64,000 nt of DNA from Pseudoxanthomonas beigongshangi (GTDB lineage: Bacteria; Pseudomonadota; Gammaproteobacteria; Xanthomonadales; Xanthomonadaceae). The position numbers were made by a program, and so were the translations under genes. This document shows, piece by piece, positions 25,934 to 35,950 of this stretch (positions are counted from its first letter, which is position 1; every line of letters starts with the position of its first letter). Where the stretch lies: assembly GCF_016820515.1 (NCBI RefSeq), contig NZ_JADHDV010000011.1, positions 1-64,000 on the forward strand, written 5' to 3'. The notes beneath the pieces are model-generated. The model worked only from the letters and a program-made list of their open reading frames with translations, searched no databases and was not told the origin of the DNA.

Positions 25934-28441
25934 ATGTCGTCCAGCGTCGCCGCTCCACCCCAGCTTCCGTCCAAAACGCCGCAGTCCGCCACGGTCGTGC
26001 ACAAGTTCGGCGGCACTTCCGTGGCCGACGCGGAACGCTATCGCCATGTCGCCCAGTTGCTGCTGGCGCGCGAGGAGGTCCAGCAGATCACCGTGGTCTC
26101 GGCGATGAAGGGCGTCACCGACGCGCTCATCGCACTGGCCGAACTGGCGTCCGGCAACCTGGCCGAATGGCGCGATCGCTGGCACGAACTGCGCGCGCGC
26201 CACCGCGGCGCGGCGGTCGCGCTGCTGGCCGAGGACGCTGGTCCCACCCTGGAATGGATGGACGCGCGCTTCGACGAACTGGCCGAAATCCTCGGCGCGC
26301 TGGCGGTGATCGGCGAGTTGCCGCGCGAGGTGCTGGATCGGGTGCAGGGCCTGGGCGAAGTGTTTTCCGCGCATCTGCTGGGCGAGTACCTGCGGGGGCG
26401 CGGCGAGGATTGCGCGGTGCTGGATGCGCGCGACGTGCTGGTGGTGGACCGCGGCGATCTGGGCGTGGACGTGGATTGGCTGCAGAGCGCGCAGCGGTTG
26501 TCGGACTGGCGCGCCGGGCATCCGCAGCGGCGACTGGTGGTCACCGGTTTCGTTGCCCGCGACCGCTCCGGCCGCATCACCACCCTGGGCCGCAACGGCA
26601 GCGACTACAGCGGTGCGATTTTCGCGGCCCTGTTCAACGCCGACGAACTGCACATCTGGACCGACGTGGACGGCGTGCTGTCGGCGGATCCGCGAGTGGT
26701 GCCGGAAGCAGTGCAGCTCAGCGCGCTCAGCTACGACGAAGCCTGCGAACTGGCCTACTTCGGCGCCAAGGTCGTGCACCCGCAGACCATGTCGCCGGCC
26801 ATCGAGCGCGGCCTGCCCATCGTCATCCGCAATACCTTCCATCCCGAGCATCCCGGTACGAGAATCACCGCCGCCAGCGATGCGCACGGCCCGGTGAAGG
26901 GCCTGACCCTGAGCCCGGATCTGGCGGTGCTGAACCTGGAAGGCACCGGCCTGATCGGCGTGCCTGGCACCGCCGAGCGCGTGTTCGCCGCACTGCGCGA
27001 CGCGCGGGTGTCGGTGGTGATGATTTCGCAGGGGTCCTCGGAGCATTCGATCTGCTGCGTGGTCAAGAGCGCCGAGGCGCAACGGGCGCAGAACGCGCTG
27101 CTCAATGCGTTCGCCCATGAACTGACCATCGGCCAGGTCCAGCGCGTGCAGCGCACCGACGGGGTCAGCGTGCTGGCTGCGGTCGGCGACGGCATGGCCG
27201 GCCAGCCCGGCGTGGCCGCGCGCCTGTTCGAGGCGCTGGGACGGGCGCGGGTCAACATCCTGGCGATTGCCCAGGGTTCGTCGGAGCGCAACATCTCCGT
27301 GGCCATCGACAGCGCCGACGCGACCAAGGCCTTGCGCGCCGCGCACGCGGGATTCTGGCTGTCGCCGCAGACCTTCTCGGTCGGCGTGATCGGTCCGGGC
27401 AACGTCGGTGCCACCCTGATCGAACAATTGCGCGCGGCCCAGCCGCAATTGCTGGGCAAGGCCAACCTGGATCTGCGCCTGCGCGCGATTGCCTCCAGCC
27501 GCAAGATGCTGCTGGACGAGCGCGGCATCGGTGCCGACTGGCGCGAGCGCTTCGAGGCCGGCACGCAGGAGGCCGATCTGGATCGCTTCACCGCCCATCT
27601 GCTGTCGGCGCACCTGCCGCACGCGGTGATCGTGGATTGCAGCGCCAGCCCGGACGTGGCCGAACGCTACGCCGACTGGCTGGCCGCCGGCATCCACGTG
27701 GTCACCCCGAACAAGCAGGCCGGCGCCGGTCCGCTGGCCCGCTACGAGGCCATCCGCGAAGCCACCGCCGCCAGCGGCGCGCGCTTCCGCTACGAGGCCA
27801 CGGTCGGCGCCGGCCTGCCGGTGATCTCGACCCTGCGCGATCTGCTCGATACCGGCGATGCGGTGGTGTCGGTCGAAGGCATCTTCTCCGGCACCCTGGC
27901 GTGGCTGTTCAACAAGTACGACGGCAGCGTGCCGTTCTCGCAACTGGTCACCGAAGCGCGCGGGCTGGGCTATACCGAGCCGGATCCACGCGACGACCTG
28001 TCCGGCACCGACGTCGGCCGCAAGCTGGTGATCCTGGCGCGCGAGGCCGGGCGCTCGCTGGCGCTGGAGGACGTGGCGATCGAAAGCCTGGTGCCGGAAG
28101 CGCTGCGCAACGCCAGCGTGGAGGATTTCATGGCGCGGCTGCCGGAGGTGGACGCCGTGTTCGCCGAGCGCCTGGCGCAGGCGAAGGCCGCCGGCCAGGT
28201 GCTGCGCTATGTCGCCCGGCTGGACGGCGAGGGCCGGGCGCGGGTCGGGCTGGTCGCGCTACCGGCGGCGCACGCGTTCGCCAACCTGCGACTGACCGAC
28301 AACATCGTGCAGTTCACCACCCGGCGTTACTGCGACAATCCACTCATCGTGCAGGGGCCGGGAGCCGGTCCGGAAGTGACCGCGGCCGGCGTGTTCGCCG
28401 ATCTGCTGCGGGTGGCCGCCGGACAGGGAGCCAGGCTGTGA
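25934..28441 (+). CDS. thrA: Bifunctional aspartate kinase / homoserine dehydrogenase
   Basis: 835 aa. N-terminal aspartokinase (KFGGTSVAD at 24-32; [28 protein letters not shown]), a pair of ACT regulatory domains (about 315-465; [28 protein letters not shown]), and a C-terminal homoserine dehydrogenase (about 480-835; [48 protein letters not shown]). It carries out the first and third steps from aspartate toward threonine and methionine and is probably feedback-controlled through the ACT domains. The ATG at 25934 follows a GAGGT ribosome site. It is first in the thrABC operon, behind the leader/attenuator. Confidence 0.97.
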   Translation: MSSSVAAPPQLPSKTPQSATVVHKFGGTSVADAERYRHVAQLLLAREEVQQITVVSAMKGVTDALIALAELASGNLAEWRDRWHELRARHRGAAVALLAEDAGPTLEWMDARFDELAEILGALAVIGELPREVLDRVQGLGEVFSAHLLGEYLRGRGEDCAVLDARDVLVVDRGDLGVDVDWLQSAQRLSDWRAGHPQRRLVVTGFVARDRSGRITTLGRNGSDYSGAIFAALFNADELHIWTDVDGVLSADPRVVPEAVQLSALSYDEACELAYFGAKVVHPQTMSPAIERGLPIVIRNTFHPEHPGTRITAASDAHGPVKGLTLSPDLAVLNLEGTGLIGVPGTAERVFAALRDARVSVVMISQGSSEHSICCVVKSAEAQRAQNALLNAFAHELTIGQVQRVQRTDGVSVLAAVGDGMAGQPGVAARLFEALGRARVNILAIAQGSSERNISVAIDSADATKALRAAHAGFWLSPQTFSVGVIGPGNVGATLIEQLRAAQPQLLGKANLDLRLRAIASSRKMLLDERGIGADWRERFEAGTQEADLDRFTAHLLSAHLPHAVIVDCSASPDVAERYADWLAAGIHVVTPNKQAGAGPLARYEAIREATAASGARFRYEATVGAGLPVISTLRDLLDTGDAVVSVEGIFSGTLAWLFNKYDGSVPFSQLVTEARGLGYTEPDPRDDLSGTDVGRKLVILAREAGRSLALEDVAIESLVPEALRNASVEDFMARLPEVDAVFAERLAQAKAAGQVLRYVARLDGEGRARVGLVALPAAHAFANLRLTDNIVQFTTRRYCDNPLIVQGPGAGPEVTAAGVFADLLRVAAGQGARL

Positions 28442-28452
28442 AGGAGGAACAG

Positions 28453-29388
28453 GTGGGAGCAACGGCAATGACCGACACGGCGAGCGCGTTCTCGCCGGCT
28501 TCGGTGGGCAACGTGGGGGTGGGATTCGACATCCTGGGCCACGTGATCGAAGGCGCGGGCGATACCGTGCACGTACGGCGCATCGCCGCGCCGGAAGTGC
28601 GCATCGCCGACATCCGCGGCGCCACCGTGGATCTGCCGCGCGACGCGCCCGGCAATACCGCCGGCGCGGCGCTGATTTCGCTGCTGGAGGCGGAACATCC
28701 CGGCTTCGGTTTCGAAATCGAGATCGAGAAGGGCATCCCGCTGGGATCCGGCATGGGCGGTTCGGCCGCATCGTGCGTGGCCGCGCTGGTGGCCGCCAAC
28801 GCGCTGCTGCCACGGCCGCTGTCGCGCGAGGCGCTGTATCCGCATGCGCTGGTCGGCGAAGCGGTGGCCAGCGGCGGACGCCATGGCGACAACCTCGGGC
28901 CGATGCTGCTGGGTGGCCTGGTGCTGTCGACCGCGGATCGGCTGGTGCCGATTCCGGTGCCCGAGGCGTGGCATTGCGTGCTGGTGCATCCGGACGCGGT
29001 GCTGGAAACCCGGCGCGCGCGTGCGGCGCTGGCCGGCGCCTACGAACTGAAGGAGTTCGTCGCCCAGAGCGCGCATCTGGCGCTGTTGCTGGCCGGCTGC
29101 CAGCGCGGCGATGCGACGCTGGTGCGCGAAGGGCTCAACGACGTGCTGATCGAACCGCGCCGCGCGCCGCTGATCGGCGGTTTCGACGCGGCCAAGGCGG
29201 CGGCGCTGGCGGCCGGTGCGATGGGCGCCAGCATTTCCGGCGCCGGACCCAGCGTATTCGCCTGGTTCGAGTCCCGCACCCAGGCCGAAGCAGCGGCGCC
29301 AGGCATCCAGGCGGCGTTCGCGGCCGCGGGTTTCGACAGCCAGGCCTGGGTGTCGCCGATCGCGGCGCCGGCGGCGCGGTTGCTGTAG
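28453..29388 (+). CDS. thrB: Homoserine kinase
   Basis: 311-aa GHMP-family kinase that phosphorylates homoserine. Seen: [16 protein letters not shown], the ATP loop [18 protein letters not shown], and the C-terminal [18 protein letters not shown] perfect AGGAGG (28442-28447) sits five bases before the GTG at 28453, so that start is chosen; ATG at 28468 is the alternative, and a GTG at 28438 overlaps the thrA stop. The gap to thrA is 11 bp, so it is clearly in the operon. Confidence 0.96.
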   Translation: MGATAMTDTASAFSPASVGNVGVGFDILGHVIEGAGDTVHVRRIAAPEVRIADIRGATVDLPRDAPGNTAGAALISLLEAEHPGFGFEIEIEKGIPLGSGMGGSAASCVAALVAANALLPRPLSREALYPHALVGEAVASGGRHGDNLGPMLLGGLVLSTADRLVPIPVPEAWHCVLVHPDAVLETRRARAALAGAYELKEFVAQSAHLALLLAGCQRGDATLVREGLNDVLIEPRRAPLIGGFDAAKAAALAAGAMGASISGAGPSVFAWFESRTQAEAAAPGIQAAFAAAGFDSQAWVSPIAAPAARLL

Positions 29389-29400
29389 CGCGCGGATCTT

Positions 29401-29442
29401 TCGCGGGCGGCGCGGCCGGTGTTAAGCCGCCGCCGCCCGCGA
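29401..29442 (+). repeat. 12-bp perfect inverted repeat between thrB and thrC
   Basis: TCGCGGGCGGCG (29401-29412) and CGCCGCCCGCGA (29431-29442) with an 18-base loop, in the 117-bp thrB-thrC gap. It could attenuate or stabilise the thrC part of the transcript; there is no T-tract. Confidence 0.7.
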
Positions 29443-29505
29443 TCACCGCCAACACGCGGTCGGCCACTTGGGCCACCGGCAATCTAATTCCCCTACGGAA
29501 AAACG

Positions 29506-30801
29506 ATGAATTTCATCTCCACCCGCGATGCTTCCGAACCTGCGAGCCTGAGCGCGGCGATTGCCGCGGGCCTGGCGCCCGATGGCGGCCTGTATGTGCC
29601 CATGCGACTGCCTGCGTCGCGCACGCTGCGCGCCGGTGCGAACCTGGCCGATACCGCGACCGGGTTGCTGGCGCCATTTTTTGAAGGCGATGCGCTGGAA
29701 CCGGAGCTGCCGGCGATCTGCCGCGAAGCTTTCGATTTCCCTGCGCCGTTGAAGCCGCTGGCCACCCCGGGCGATCACGTGCTGGAGCTGTTTCATGGCC
29801 CGACCGCCGCGTTCAAGGATTTCGGCGCGCGCTTCCTGGCCGCCTGCCTGGTCCGGCTGCGGCAAGACGACGCGCAGCCGCTGACCATCCTGGTGGCGAC
29901 CTCGGGCGACACCGGCGCCGCGGTCGCCGCCGCGTTCCATCGCCAGCCCGGCCTGCGCGTGGTGGTGCTGTATCCGGACGGACGGGTCTCGCCACGGCAG
30001 GCGCATCAGCTGGGATGTTTCGGCGACAACGTCAGCGCGCTGCGGGTGGCCGGCGCGTTCGACGATTGCCAGGCGTTGGTGAAGCGCGCCCTCAACGACG
30101 GTGCGTTGCAGGCACGGGTGCCGCTGAGTTCGGCCAACAGCATCAGCCTGGGCCGGCTGCTGCCGCAGATGAGCTACTACGCCGACGCGGCGCTGCGCCA
30201 CCAGGCGTCAACCGGCGAATCGCTCAACCTGGTGATTCCGACCGGCAACCTCGGCAACGCGCTGGCCGCGATCCTGGCGCGCGCGCTGGGCGTGCCGCTG
30301 GGCCGGATCGTGCTGGCGACCAACGCCAACCGGGTACTGCCGGATTACTTCGGCGGCGGCGACTACGCGCCGCAGGCGAGCGTGGCGACGATCGCCAACG
30401 CGATGGACGTTGGCGCGCCGAGCAATTTCGAGCGGTTGCGCTGGCTTTATCGTGGCGATGACGCCGCATTGCGCGCCGCATTCACCGCGCGCAGCGTGGG
30501 CGATGCCGCGATTCGCGAAACCATCGCGCGCCGGCATGCCGATTTCGGCGAAGTGTTCTGCCCGCATACCGCCACCGCGGTGAACGTGCTGGAGCAATTG
30601 CGCGCGGCGGGCGAGGGCGGACATTGGGCGATCGCCGCGACCGCGCATCCGGCCAAGTTCGAAAGCATCGTCGAGCCGTTGATCGGCCGACCGGTCGAAG
30701 TCCCGTCGGCGTTGGCGAATCTGCTGGCGCGGCCGGCCCACGCCGATCCGATGCCGGCGGATTACGACGCCTTGCGTGATCGGTTGGCGGCCCTATCCTG
30801 A
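29506..30801 (+). CDS. thrC: Threonine synthase
   Basis: 431-aa PLP enzyme that converts O-phosphohomoserine to threonine. The PLP lysine is Lys104 in PTAAFKDFGARF; other motifs are ATSGDTGAAVAAAFH, PSNFERLRWLY and the N-terminal MNFISTRD and GGLYVP that mark the gamma-proteobacterial form. It is last in the thr operon, separated from thrB by a 117-bp gap with a hairpin; its TGA is 5 bp before the next gene's ATG, so an L,D-transpeptidase gene may be transcribed from the same promoter. Confidence 0.97.
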   Translation: MNFISTRDASEPASLSAAIAAGLAPDGGLYVPMRLPASRTLRAGANLADTATGLLAPFFEGDALEPELPAICREAFDFPAPLKPLATPGDHVLELFHGPTAAFKDFGARFLAACLVRLRQDDAQPLTILVATSGDTGAAVAAAFHRQPGLRVVVLYPDGRVSPRQAHQLGCFGDNVSALRVAGAFDDCQALVKRALNDGALQARVPLSSANSISLGRLLPQMSYYADAALRHQASTGESLNLVIPTGNLGNALAAILARALGVPLGRIVLATNANRVLPDYFGGGDYAPQASVATIANAMDVGAPSNFERLRWLYRGDDAALRAAFTARSVGDAAIRETIARRHADFGEVFCPHTATAVNVLEQLRAAGEGGHWAIAATAHPAKFESIVEPLIGRPVEVPSALANLLARPAHADPMPADYDALRDRLAALS

Positions 30802-30806
30802 GCGGC

Positions 30807-31826
30807 ATGAAGAAAAACCTCGTCATCTCCCTGGCCCTGGGCATCGCCCTCGGCCTGGCCACCACCGCCAGCGCCCAGACCGCGCAGGATGCCAGCCGGC
30901 TGAAGCCGGGCGAATACATCTGGGCGCCGCAGGTCGCGCCGGAAGGCCCGGTGGTGCTGGTGGTCAGCCTGGACGAGCAGCGCGCCTACGTGTATCGCAA
31001 CGGCATCGCGATTGGCGTGTCCACGATCAGCTCCGGCAAGCCAGGCAAGGACACGCCGACCGGCGTGTTCACCATCCTGCAGAAGAACAAGGATCACCGC
31101 TCCAACCTCTACAACAATGCGCCGATGCCCTACATGCAGCGGCTGACCTGGGACGGCATCGCCTTGCATGGGGGGCATCTGCCCGGTTATCCGGCCTCGC
31201 ATGGCTGCGTGCGCCTGCCGCAGGCGTTCGCCGAACAACTGTTCGGCATCACCCAGCGCGGCGACACCGTGGTGGTAGCCAACGCCAAGGCCGCTCCGGC
31301 CAGCGTGGTGCACCCGGCGGTGCTGGCGCCGGTCACCCGCAGCGGCCAGGCGGTGGCGGCGCCGTTGGGCGAGTTCGAGGTCTATTGGGACGAGGCGGCG
31401 GCGCCGCAGGGACCGGTCAGCATCCTGGTCAGCCTGTACGACCGGCGGGTATCGGTGCTGCGCGACGGCGTCCTGATCGGGTCGGCGCCGCTGCAGCGGG
31501 TTGGCGATCTGGAACTGAACGGCACCGTGCTGTTCGTGATGACCACGGAGATGGAAGACATTCCCAGCCTGCTGGATCCGCAGCGGCACCAGCACCGCTG
31601 GGTCGCCCACCGGGTGCTGGGCGAGGATGGCGCGGCGATGCCCACGTTGCAGGCGCTGGGCCAATCCTTCTGGGTACCGGAGGCGTTCTCGCGCCGCCTG
31701 TATGGCATCCTGCAGCCCGGCACCACCGTGCTGGTCTCGGATCTGCCCGGGGTGCGCGCAACGCCGGCCGAACAGCCGGCCGAGCCCGTCTTGGAATCGG
31801 ATCCCGGCGGCCCCATCCAGCCTTGA
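30807..31826 (+). CDS. L,D-transpeptidase (YkuD) with a second, degenerate YkuD-like copy
   Basis: 339-aa exported protein with signal peptide MKKNLVISLALGIALGLATTASAQ-like (cleavage near residue 23). Residues 47-158 are a YkuD catalytic domain with His121 (ALHGGH) and the nucleophile Cys134 in SHGCVRLP. Residues 202-313 repeat its layout (GPVSILVSLYDRRVSVLRDG against GPVVLVVSLDEQRAYVYRNG; AFSRRLYGILQPGTTVLVSD against AFAEQLFGITQRGDTVVVAN) but lack the SHGC site. It should crosslink peptidoglycan or attach lipoproteins in the periplasm through the first domain only. It starts 5 bp after thrC. Confidence 0.9.
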   Translation: MKKNLVISLALGIALGLATTASAQTAQDASRLKPGEYIWAPQVAPEGPVVLVVSLDEQRAYVYRNGIAIGVSTISSGKPGKDTPTGVFTILQKNKDHRSNLYNNAPMPYMQRLTWDGIALHGGHLPGYPASHGCVRLPQAFAEQLFGITQRGDTVVVANAKAAPASVVHPAVLAPVTRSGQAVAAPLGEFEVYWDEAAAPQGPVSILVSLYDRRVSVLRDGVLIGSAPLQRVGDLELNGTVLFVMTTEMEDIPSLLDPQRHQHRWVAHRVLGEDGAAMPTLQALGQSFWVPEAFSRRLYGILQPGTTVLVSDLPGVRATPAEQPAEPVLESDPGGPIQP

Positions 31827-31882
31827 CGCGATGGCCAGCGGAACGGCGCTCGCTACTTTCCTCCGTTGCCCCGTGGTTCCGT

Positions 31883-32596
31883 ATGCCGCCCCGTTTCCGC
31901 CTGCTTTCCCTCGCCAGCCTGCTCGCCAGCGTCGCCTTGCCGGGGCACGCGCAGAACGCACCCGCCACGGGCCTGGTCGACCAGCTCGCGCGCACCGCGC
32001 CGAAACTGGATCGCAAGGTGCTTTCGCTCGCCACCCAGGCGATGTCCTGCGCACTGCGCGGCACCGCGCTGCCGCCAACCCTGAGCGTGATCGACTATTC
32101 GCGCCCGTCCACCCAGCCGCGCCTGTGGGTGTTCGATCTGGCGCGGCAGCGCCTGCTGTTCGAGGAGTGGGTGGCGCATGGCCGCAACACCGGCGAAAAC
32201 CTGGCCAGTCGCTTCTCCAATGAAAACGGCAGCTACATGTCCAGCCTGGGCGCCTTCCGCACCCAGGAAGCCTACGTGGGCGGCAATGGCTATTCGCTGC
32301 GTCTGGAAGGGCTGGAACCGGGCATCAACGACCGCGCGCGCGAACGCGCCATCGTCATCCACGGCGCGCCCTATGTCAGCGAAACCCTGATCCGCCAGCA
32401 GGGCCGGCTCGGCCGCAGCCTGGGCTGCCCGGCGGTGCGCACGGCGGTGGCGCGGCCGCTGATCGACACCATCCGCAACGGTTCGTTCGTATTTGCCTAC
32501 TATCCCGACCAGGACTGGCTGCGTCATTCTCAGTTGCTCGGCGCGGCCTGCGAAGGCGGCACGGCCGGCACCACCGCCGCGCGCGCCCAACCCTGA
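31883..32596 (+). CDS. Murein L,D-transpeptidase catalytic-domain protein (L_D_transpeptidase_2 type)
   Basis: 237 aa with signal peptide (RLLSLASLLASVALPGHAQ). The mature part has LWVFDLARQRLLFEEWVAHG, RTQEAYVGGNGYSLRLEGLE, the catalytic His160 (IVIHGAPYVSE) and Cys182 in RSLGCPAV, as in the family of periplasmic murein transpeptidases distinct from YkuD in its spacing. It follows the other L,D-transpeptidase by 56 bp on the same strand, so two peptidoglycan crosslinking enzymes are probably co-expressed. The ATG at 31883 is the first in frame before the signal peptide. Confidence 0.85.
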   Translation: MPPRFRLLSLASLLASVALPGHAQNAPATGLVDQLARTAPKLDRKVLSLATQAMSCALRGTALPPTLSVIDYSRPSTQPRLWVFDLARQRLLFEEWVAHGRNTGENLASRFSNENGSYMSSLGAFRTQEAYVGGNGYSLRLEGLEPGINDRARERAIVIHGAPYVSETLIRQQGRLGRSLGCPAVRTAVARPLIDTIRNGSFVFAYYPDQDWLRHSQLLGAACEGGTAGTTAARAQP

Positions 32597-32617
32597 TGTC
32601 CTTCCGGAGCCCTTTCG

Positions 32618-33094
32618 ATGAGCGAGAACCCGCGCCTGACCGTCACCCTGCACCAGGATCAGGATTTCCAGTTCCGGGTCCGTTTCGACGGCACCGCCAT
32701 TCCCGAATTGCTGACCGATGAAGCCGAGCCGTTGGGGCAGGGCGCCGGTCCCAGCCCGACGCTGATGCTGACCACCGCGATTGCCAACTGCCTGTCGGCC
32801 AGCCTGTTGTTCGCGATGCGCAAGTTCAAGAACCAGCCGGGACCGCTGGTGACCACCGCGACCACCGAACTGGTGCGCAATGAACAGGGCCGGTTGCGGG
32901 TCGGCCACGTGCAGGTGGACATCCAGTTGGCCGAGGCGGCCGAGGCGTATCAGTCGCTGGAACGGTTGCTGGCCCAGTTCGAGAACTTCTGCACGGTGAC
33001 CGAGAGCGTCCGCCAGGGCGTGGAGGTTTCGGTCAGCGTCCGCGATGCCGATGGCGTGCAGTTGCACGGCATCGAGGTGCCGGCCGGCGCCTGA
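32618..33094 (+). CDS. OsmC-family protein
   Basis: 158 aa, OsmC/Ohr fold. The two redox cysteines are present: Cys59 in TTAIANCLSASLLFAMRKF and the later one in LLAQFENFCTVTESVR. Members reduce organic or fatty-acid hydroperoxides with dihydrolipoamide-type donors. The N-terminal half resembles the shorter OsmC-like group more than Ohr, so the peroxide substrate is uncertain. It begins 21 bp after the L,D-transpeptidase gene. Confidence 0.85.
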   Translation: MSENPRLTVTLHQDQDFQFRVRFDGTAIPELLTDEAEPLGQGAGPSPTLMLTTAIANCLSASLLFAMRKFKNQPGPLVTTATTELVRNEQGRLRVGHVQVDIQLAEAAEAYQSLERLLAQFENFCTVTESVRQGVEVSVSVRDADGVQLHGIEVPAGA

Positions 33095-33173
33095 ACACCG
33101 CCGGCGCATCGGCCGGAACCCGCCGCGAACGCTTATCCGCCGGCCTGCGCTGCCGCCGGCGCGGCCACGTGGC

Positions 33174-34244
33174 ATGATGCGGGGGTATGCCGAACATGCC
33201 CCGTCCCTCGTGATCGCTCCCATCAAAGGCAAGGCCACGTCGCTGGACATCGCCCATTTGGCGGGCGTGTCGCAGCCGACCGTGTCGCGCGCGTTGCGCG
33301 GCAGCCCGATGGTCAACGAGGAAACCCGAAAACGCATCCAGGCGATCGCCGCGGAACTGAACTACAAGGTCGACAAGAACGCCTCCAACCTGCGCCGCCA
33401 GCACTCCGGCACCATCGCGCTGCTGTTCTTCGAGGACCCGACCCCCGACGATTCCCAAATCAATCCGTTCTTCCTGTCGATGCTGGGCTCGATCACCCGC
33501 GCCTGCGCGCTGCAGTCCTACGACCTGCTGATCTCGTTCCAGCAGCTGTCGACCAACTGGCAGGCCGACTACGAGGACAGCAACAAGGCCGATGGCTTGA
33601 TCCTGCTGGGCTATGGCGATTACCTGGAAGCGCAGTCGCGGCTGGAGCAACTGGTCCAGCAGGGCACCCACTTCGTGCGCTGGGGCGCGGTGCTGCCCGG
33701 ACAGCCCGGCGTCTCGATTGGCTGCGACAACTTCCAGGGCGGCCACGACATCACCGTGCACTTGATCGGGCAGGGGCGGCACGACATCGCCTTCCTCGGC
33801 CATGCCTCCAACCATTACCCGGAGTTCTTCGAGCGCTATCGCGGTTACGCGCAGGCGCTGCAGGCCGCCGGCAGTCCCGCGCAGCCGTCATTGCAGGTGG
33901 ACGCGGTGACCAGCGAGCAGTCCGGCTACGAGGCGGTGCAGGAACTGCTCAGGCGCAAGGTCCGTTTCGATGCCATCTTCGCCGCCAGCGACCTGATCGC
34001 GATCGGCGCGATGAAGGCGCTTCACGAACACGGTCGACGGATTCCGCAGGACGTGGCGGTGGCCGGTTTCGACGACATCCCGCTGGCCGCCTTCGTCACC
34101 CCGGGCCTGTCGACCGTGCAGCAGGACACCAAGCGCGCGGGCCAGATCCTGGTCGACAGCCTGCTCCGGCTGATCAATGGCGAGGCGGTGGAAAGCCAGT
34201 CGATTCCCGCGCGGGTGATCCTGCGCGGATCCACCGGCGCCTGA
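33174..34244 (+). CDS. LacI-family regulator of the maltodextrin locus
   Basis: 356 aa from the ATG at 33174 (start uncertain: ATG 33177 and GTG 33210 are in frame, and no clear ribosome site precedes any). N-terminal LacI helix-turn-helix: TSLDIAHLAGVSQPTVSRAL, hinge NASNLRRQ, then a periplasmic-binding-protein-like sensor domain (GTIALLFFEDP, DGLILLGYGD, DAIFAASDLIAIGAM, VAVAGFDDIPLA). It is followed by convergent amylase and MFS genes and lies near alpha-glucosidase and a maltose-type TonB receptor, so it most likely represses these with a maltodextrin ligand. Its probable operator is found at 37597 and 39461. Confidence 0.88.
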   Translation: MMRGYAEHAPSLVIAPIKGKATSLDIAHLAGVSQPTVSRALRGSPMVNEETRKRIQAIAAELNYKVDKNASNLRRQHSGTIALLFFEDPTPDDSQINPFFLSMLGSITRACALQSYDLLISFQQLSTNWQADYEDSNKADGLILLGYGDYLEAQSRLEQLVQQGTHFVRWGAVLPGQPGVSIGCDNFQGGHDITVHLIGQGRHDIAFLGHASNHYPEFFERYRGYAQALQAAGSPAQPSLQVDAVTSEQSGYEAVQELLRRKVRFDAIFAASDLIAIGAMKALHEHGRRIPQDVAVAGFDDIPLAAFVTPGLSTVQQDTKRAGQILVDSLLRLINGEAVESQSIPARVILRGSTGA

Positions 34245-34276
34245 TCACCAGCGGCTTCGCGCGCGCCACGCGGCCG

Positions 34277-35950
34277 TCAATCCGCTTTCGGTGTCTTGCG
34301 CTGCATCAGTTCGCGCAGGCGCTGGCGGGTGTCGGCGCGGGTGATGGCGCCATCGTGGAAGAACACGCGGACGCCGTGGGCGGGCACCTCGGCGCGCAGT
34401 GCTTCCCCTACCTGCTGGCGATCGCCGGTAAACGCGTCGCGCCATTCGCCGGGTTGCAGGTAGTCGCCCACCTTCATCGTCGCCGGCCGGTCCGCCTTGT
34501 TCAGCAGCACCAGCGCGGTCTGGCGCTGGCCGCCGTGATCGTAGACACGGTAGAACACGGCCTCATCGCCCTTGAGCGTCACGTTCAACTGCAGGCCGCG
34601 TTGCAAGGCGATGGAATCGCGGCGCAGTGTGGCGATGCGTTTCAGCGCGGCATGGATGGGATGTGCCGGTGCGGCGTCGATGCGTTCCTGGCCGAAGTAG
34701 TTGCGGTTGCCCGCGTGTTCAGCGCGCCCGCGCATGAAGCCGGTTTCCGAGCCGTAGTAGATCACCGGGATGCCGCGCGCGGTGAACAGCCAGTTGTGCG
34801 CATCGATGAAACCGCTGTCGGCGGCGTTCATGCGCGCCATGTCGTGGTTGTCGTAGAAGGTCATCAGATCGTACGGGTTGGCGTACGGACCGTCTTCCAG
34901 GTACAGCGCCTTGCCCAGTTCGGCGAAATCGCTGCCAGGCTTTTCGAACACTTCCGTCAGCTTCGCCTTCAGCGGGAAGTCGAGCACGCTGTAGCCGCCG
35001 TTGCGACGCCAGGTATGCCCGGCGATGCTGGCGGCGTCGTAGTTGAAGTTCTCGCCGAACATGAAGAACCCGGGCCGTTTGGCGCGGATGCGGTCGGCGA
35101 ACCGCTTCCAGAACTCGTGTGGCATCCAGGCGATGGTGTCGACCCGGAACGCGGCCGCGCCCTGATCGATCCACTGTTCATAGGCGCCCACCAGATAGTC
35201 GAGCACTGCGGGATTGTCCTGGTCGAAGTCGGACAACTGGGCCAGGCCGCCACCGATGTTGTAGAAGGCATGCAGCGGATTGCCGGCCGGATCCAGATCT
35301 TCCGGTCGCAGGTTCTGGTGATCGGCGACCAGCCGACCGTCGCGGTCCCACAGCCTGCCGTACTGCGCCTGCGGCGTGGGCATGGTGTAGGACGGCGAGC
35401 CGTGGTTGGCGACGATGTCCAGCACCACGTCCAGTTGCTGATCTTTCATCGCGCGGGTAAAGCCGGCGAAATCCAGGCCCGGGCTCGGAAGATGTTCATC
35501 CAGCCGATAGAAGTTGATGCCCCAGTAGCCGTGATAGCCGGTCTTGCCGCGATCGGTGAAGGCGCCGTTCCAGATCACCGGATCGCCGCCGGTGAACGCC
35601 TCGTCGGGATTGTCGACGATCGGCGTGACCCACACCGAAGTGAAGCCGAGATCGCGGATGTAGCCGGCGTTGTCCAGCACGCCCTTGAAATCGCCACCCA
35701 GGTAGCCGACGTTGTCGGACTCGCCGGCCGGCGCGCCCGGTGTCGGCAGGTCGAAGCTGCGATGGGCGCCGCCCTGGTCGCGGTGATCGTTGCCGGGATC
35801 GCCGTTGACGAACCGGTCGGTCAGTACGAAGTACACCGCCTCGCGGGCGAAGGGTTCGGTGGTGCCGTGGAAATCGTCCGCGCGGACCGTGCCGGAAAAC
35901 GACAGGGCGGGCAGCAGCGTCGCCAGCAGCGCGCATGCGGGATGTCGCAT
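34277..35950 (-). CDS. Exported GH13 alpha-amylase family glycosidase
   Basis: 557 aa with a signal peptide (LLATLLPALSFSGTVRA). The GH13 catalytic residues are in place: region I DIVANHG, nucleophile Asp271 (FRVDT), acid Glu300 (FGENF), and Asp370 in YDNHD. The N-terminal metal-site-like NGDPGNDHRD and PSPGLDFAGF are like cyclomaltodextrinase/CGTase-type amylases. It likely cuts starch or maltodextrins in the periplasm or outside the cell, feeding the TonB receptor and MFS carrier. Its ATG overlaps the MFS stop (TGATG), so the two genes are coupled. It is convergent with the LacI gene (32 bp). Confidence 0.9.
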   Translation of the reverse strand: MRHPACALLATLLPALSFSGTVRADDFHGTTEPFAREAVYFVLTDRFVNGDPGNDHRDQGGAHRSFDLPTPGAPAGESDNVGYLGGDFKGVLDNAGYIRDLGFTSVWVTPIVDNPDEAFTGGDPVIWNGAFTDRGKTGYHGYWGINFYRLDEHLPSPGLDFAGFTRAMKDQQLDVVLDIVANHGSPSYTMPTPQAQYGRLWDRDGRLVADHQNLRPEDLDPAGNPLHAFYNIGGGLAQLSDFDQDNPAVLDYLVGAYEQWIDQGAAAFRVDTIAWMPHEFWKRFADRIRAKRPGFFMFGENFNYDAASIAGHTWRRNGGYSVLDFPLKAKLTEVFEKPGSDFAELGKALYLEDGPYANPYDLMTFYDNHDMARMNAADSGFIDAHNWLFTARGIPVIYYGSETGFMRGRAEHAGNRNYFGQERIDAAPAHPIHAALKRIATLRRDSIALQRGLQLNVTLKGDEAVFYRVYDHGGQRQTALVLLNKADRPATMKVGDYLQPGEWRDAFTGDRQQVGEALRAEVPAHGVRVFFHDGAITRADTRQRLRELMQRKTPKAD

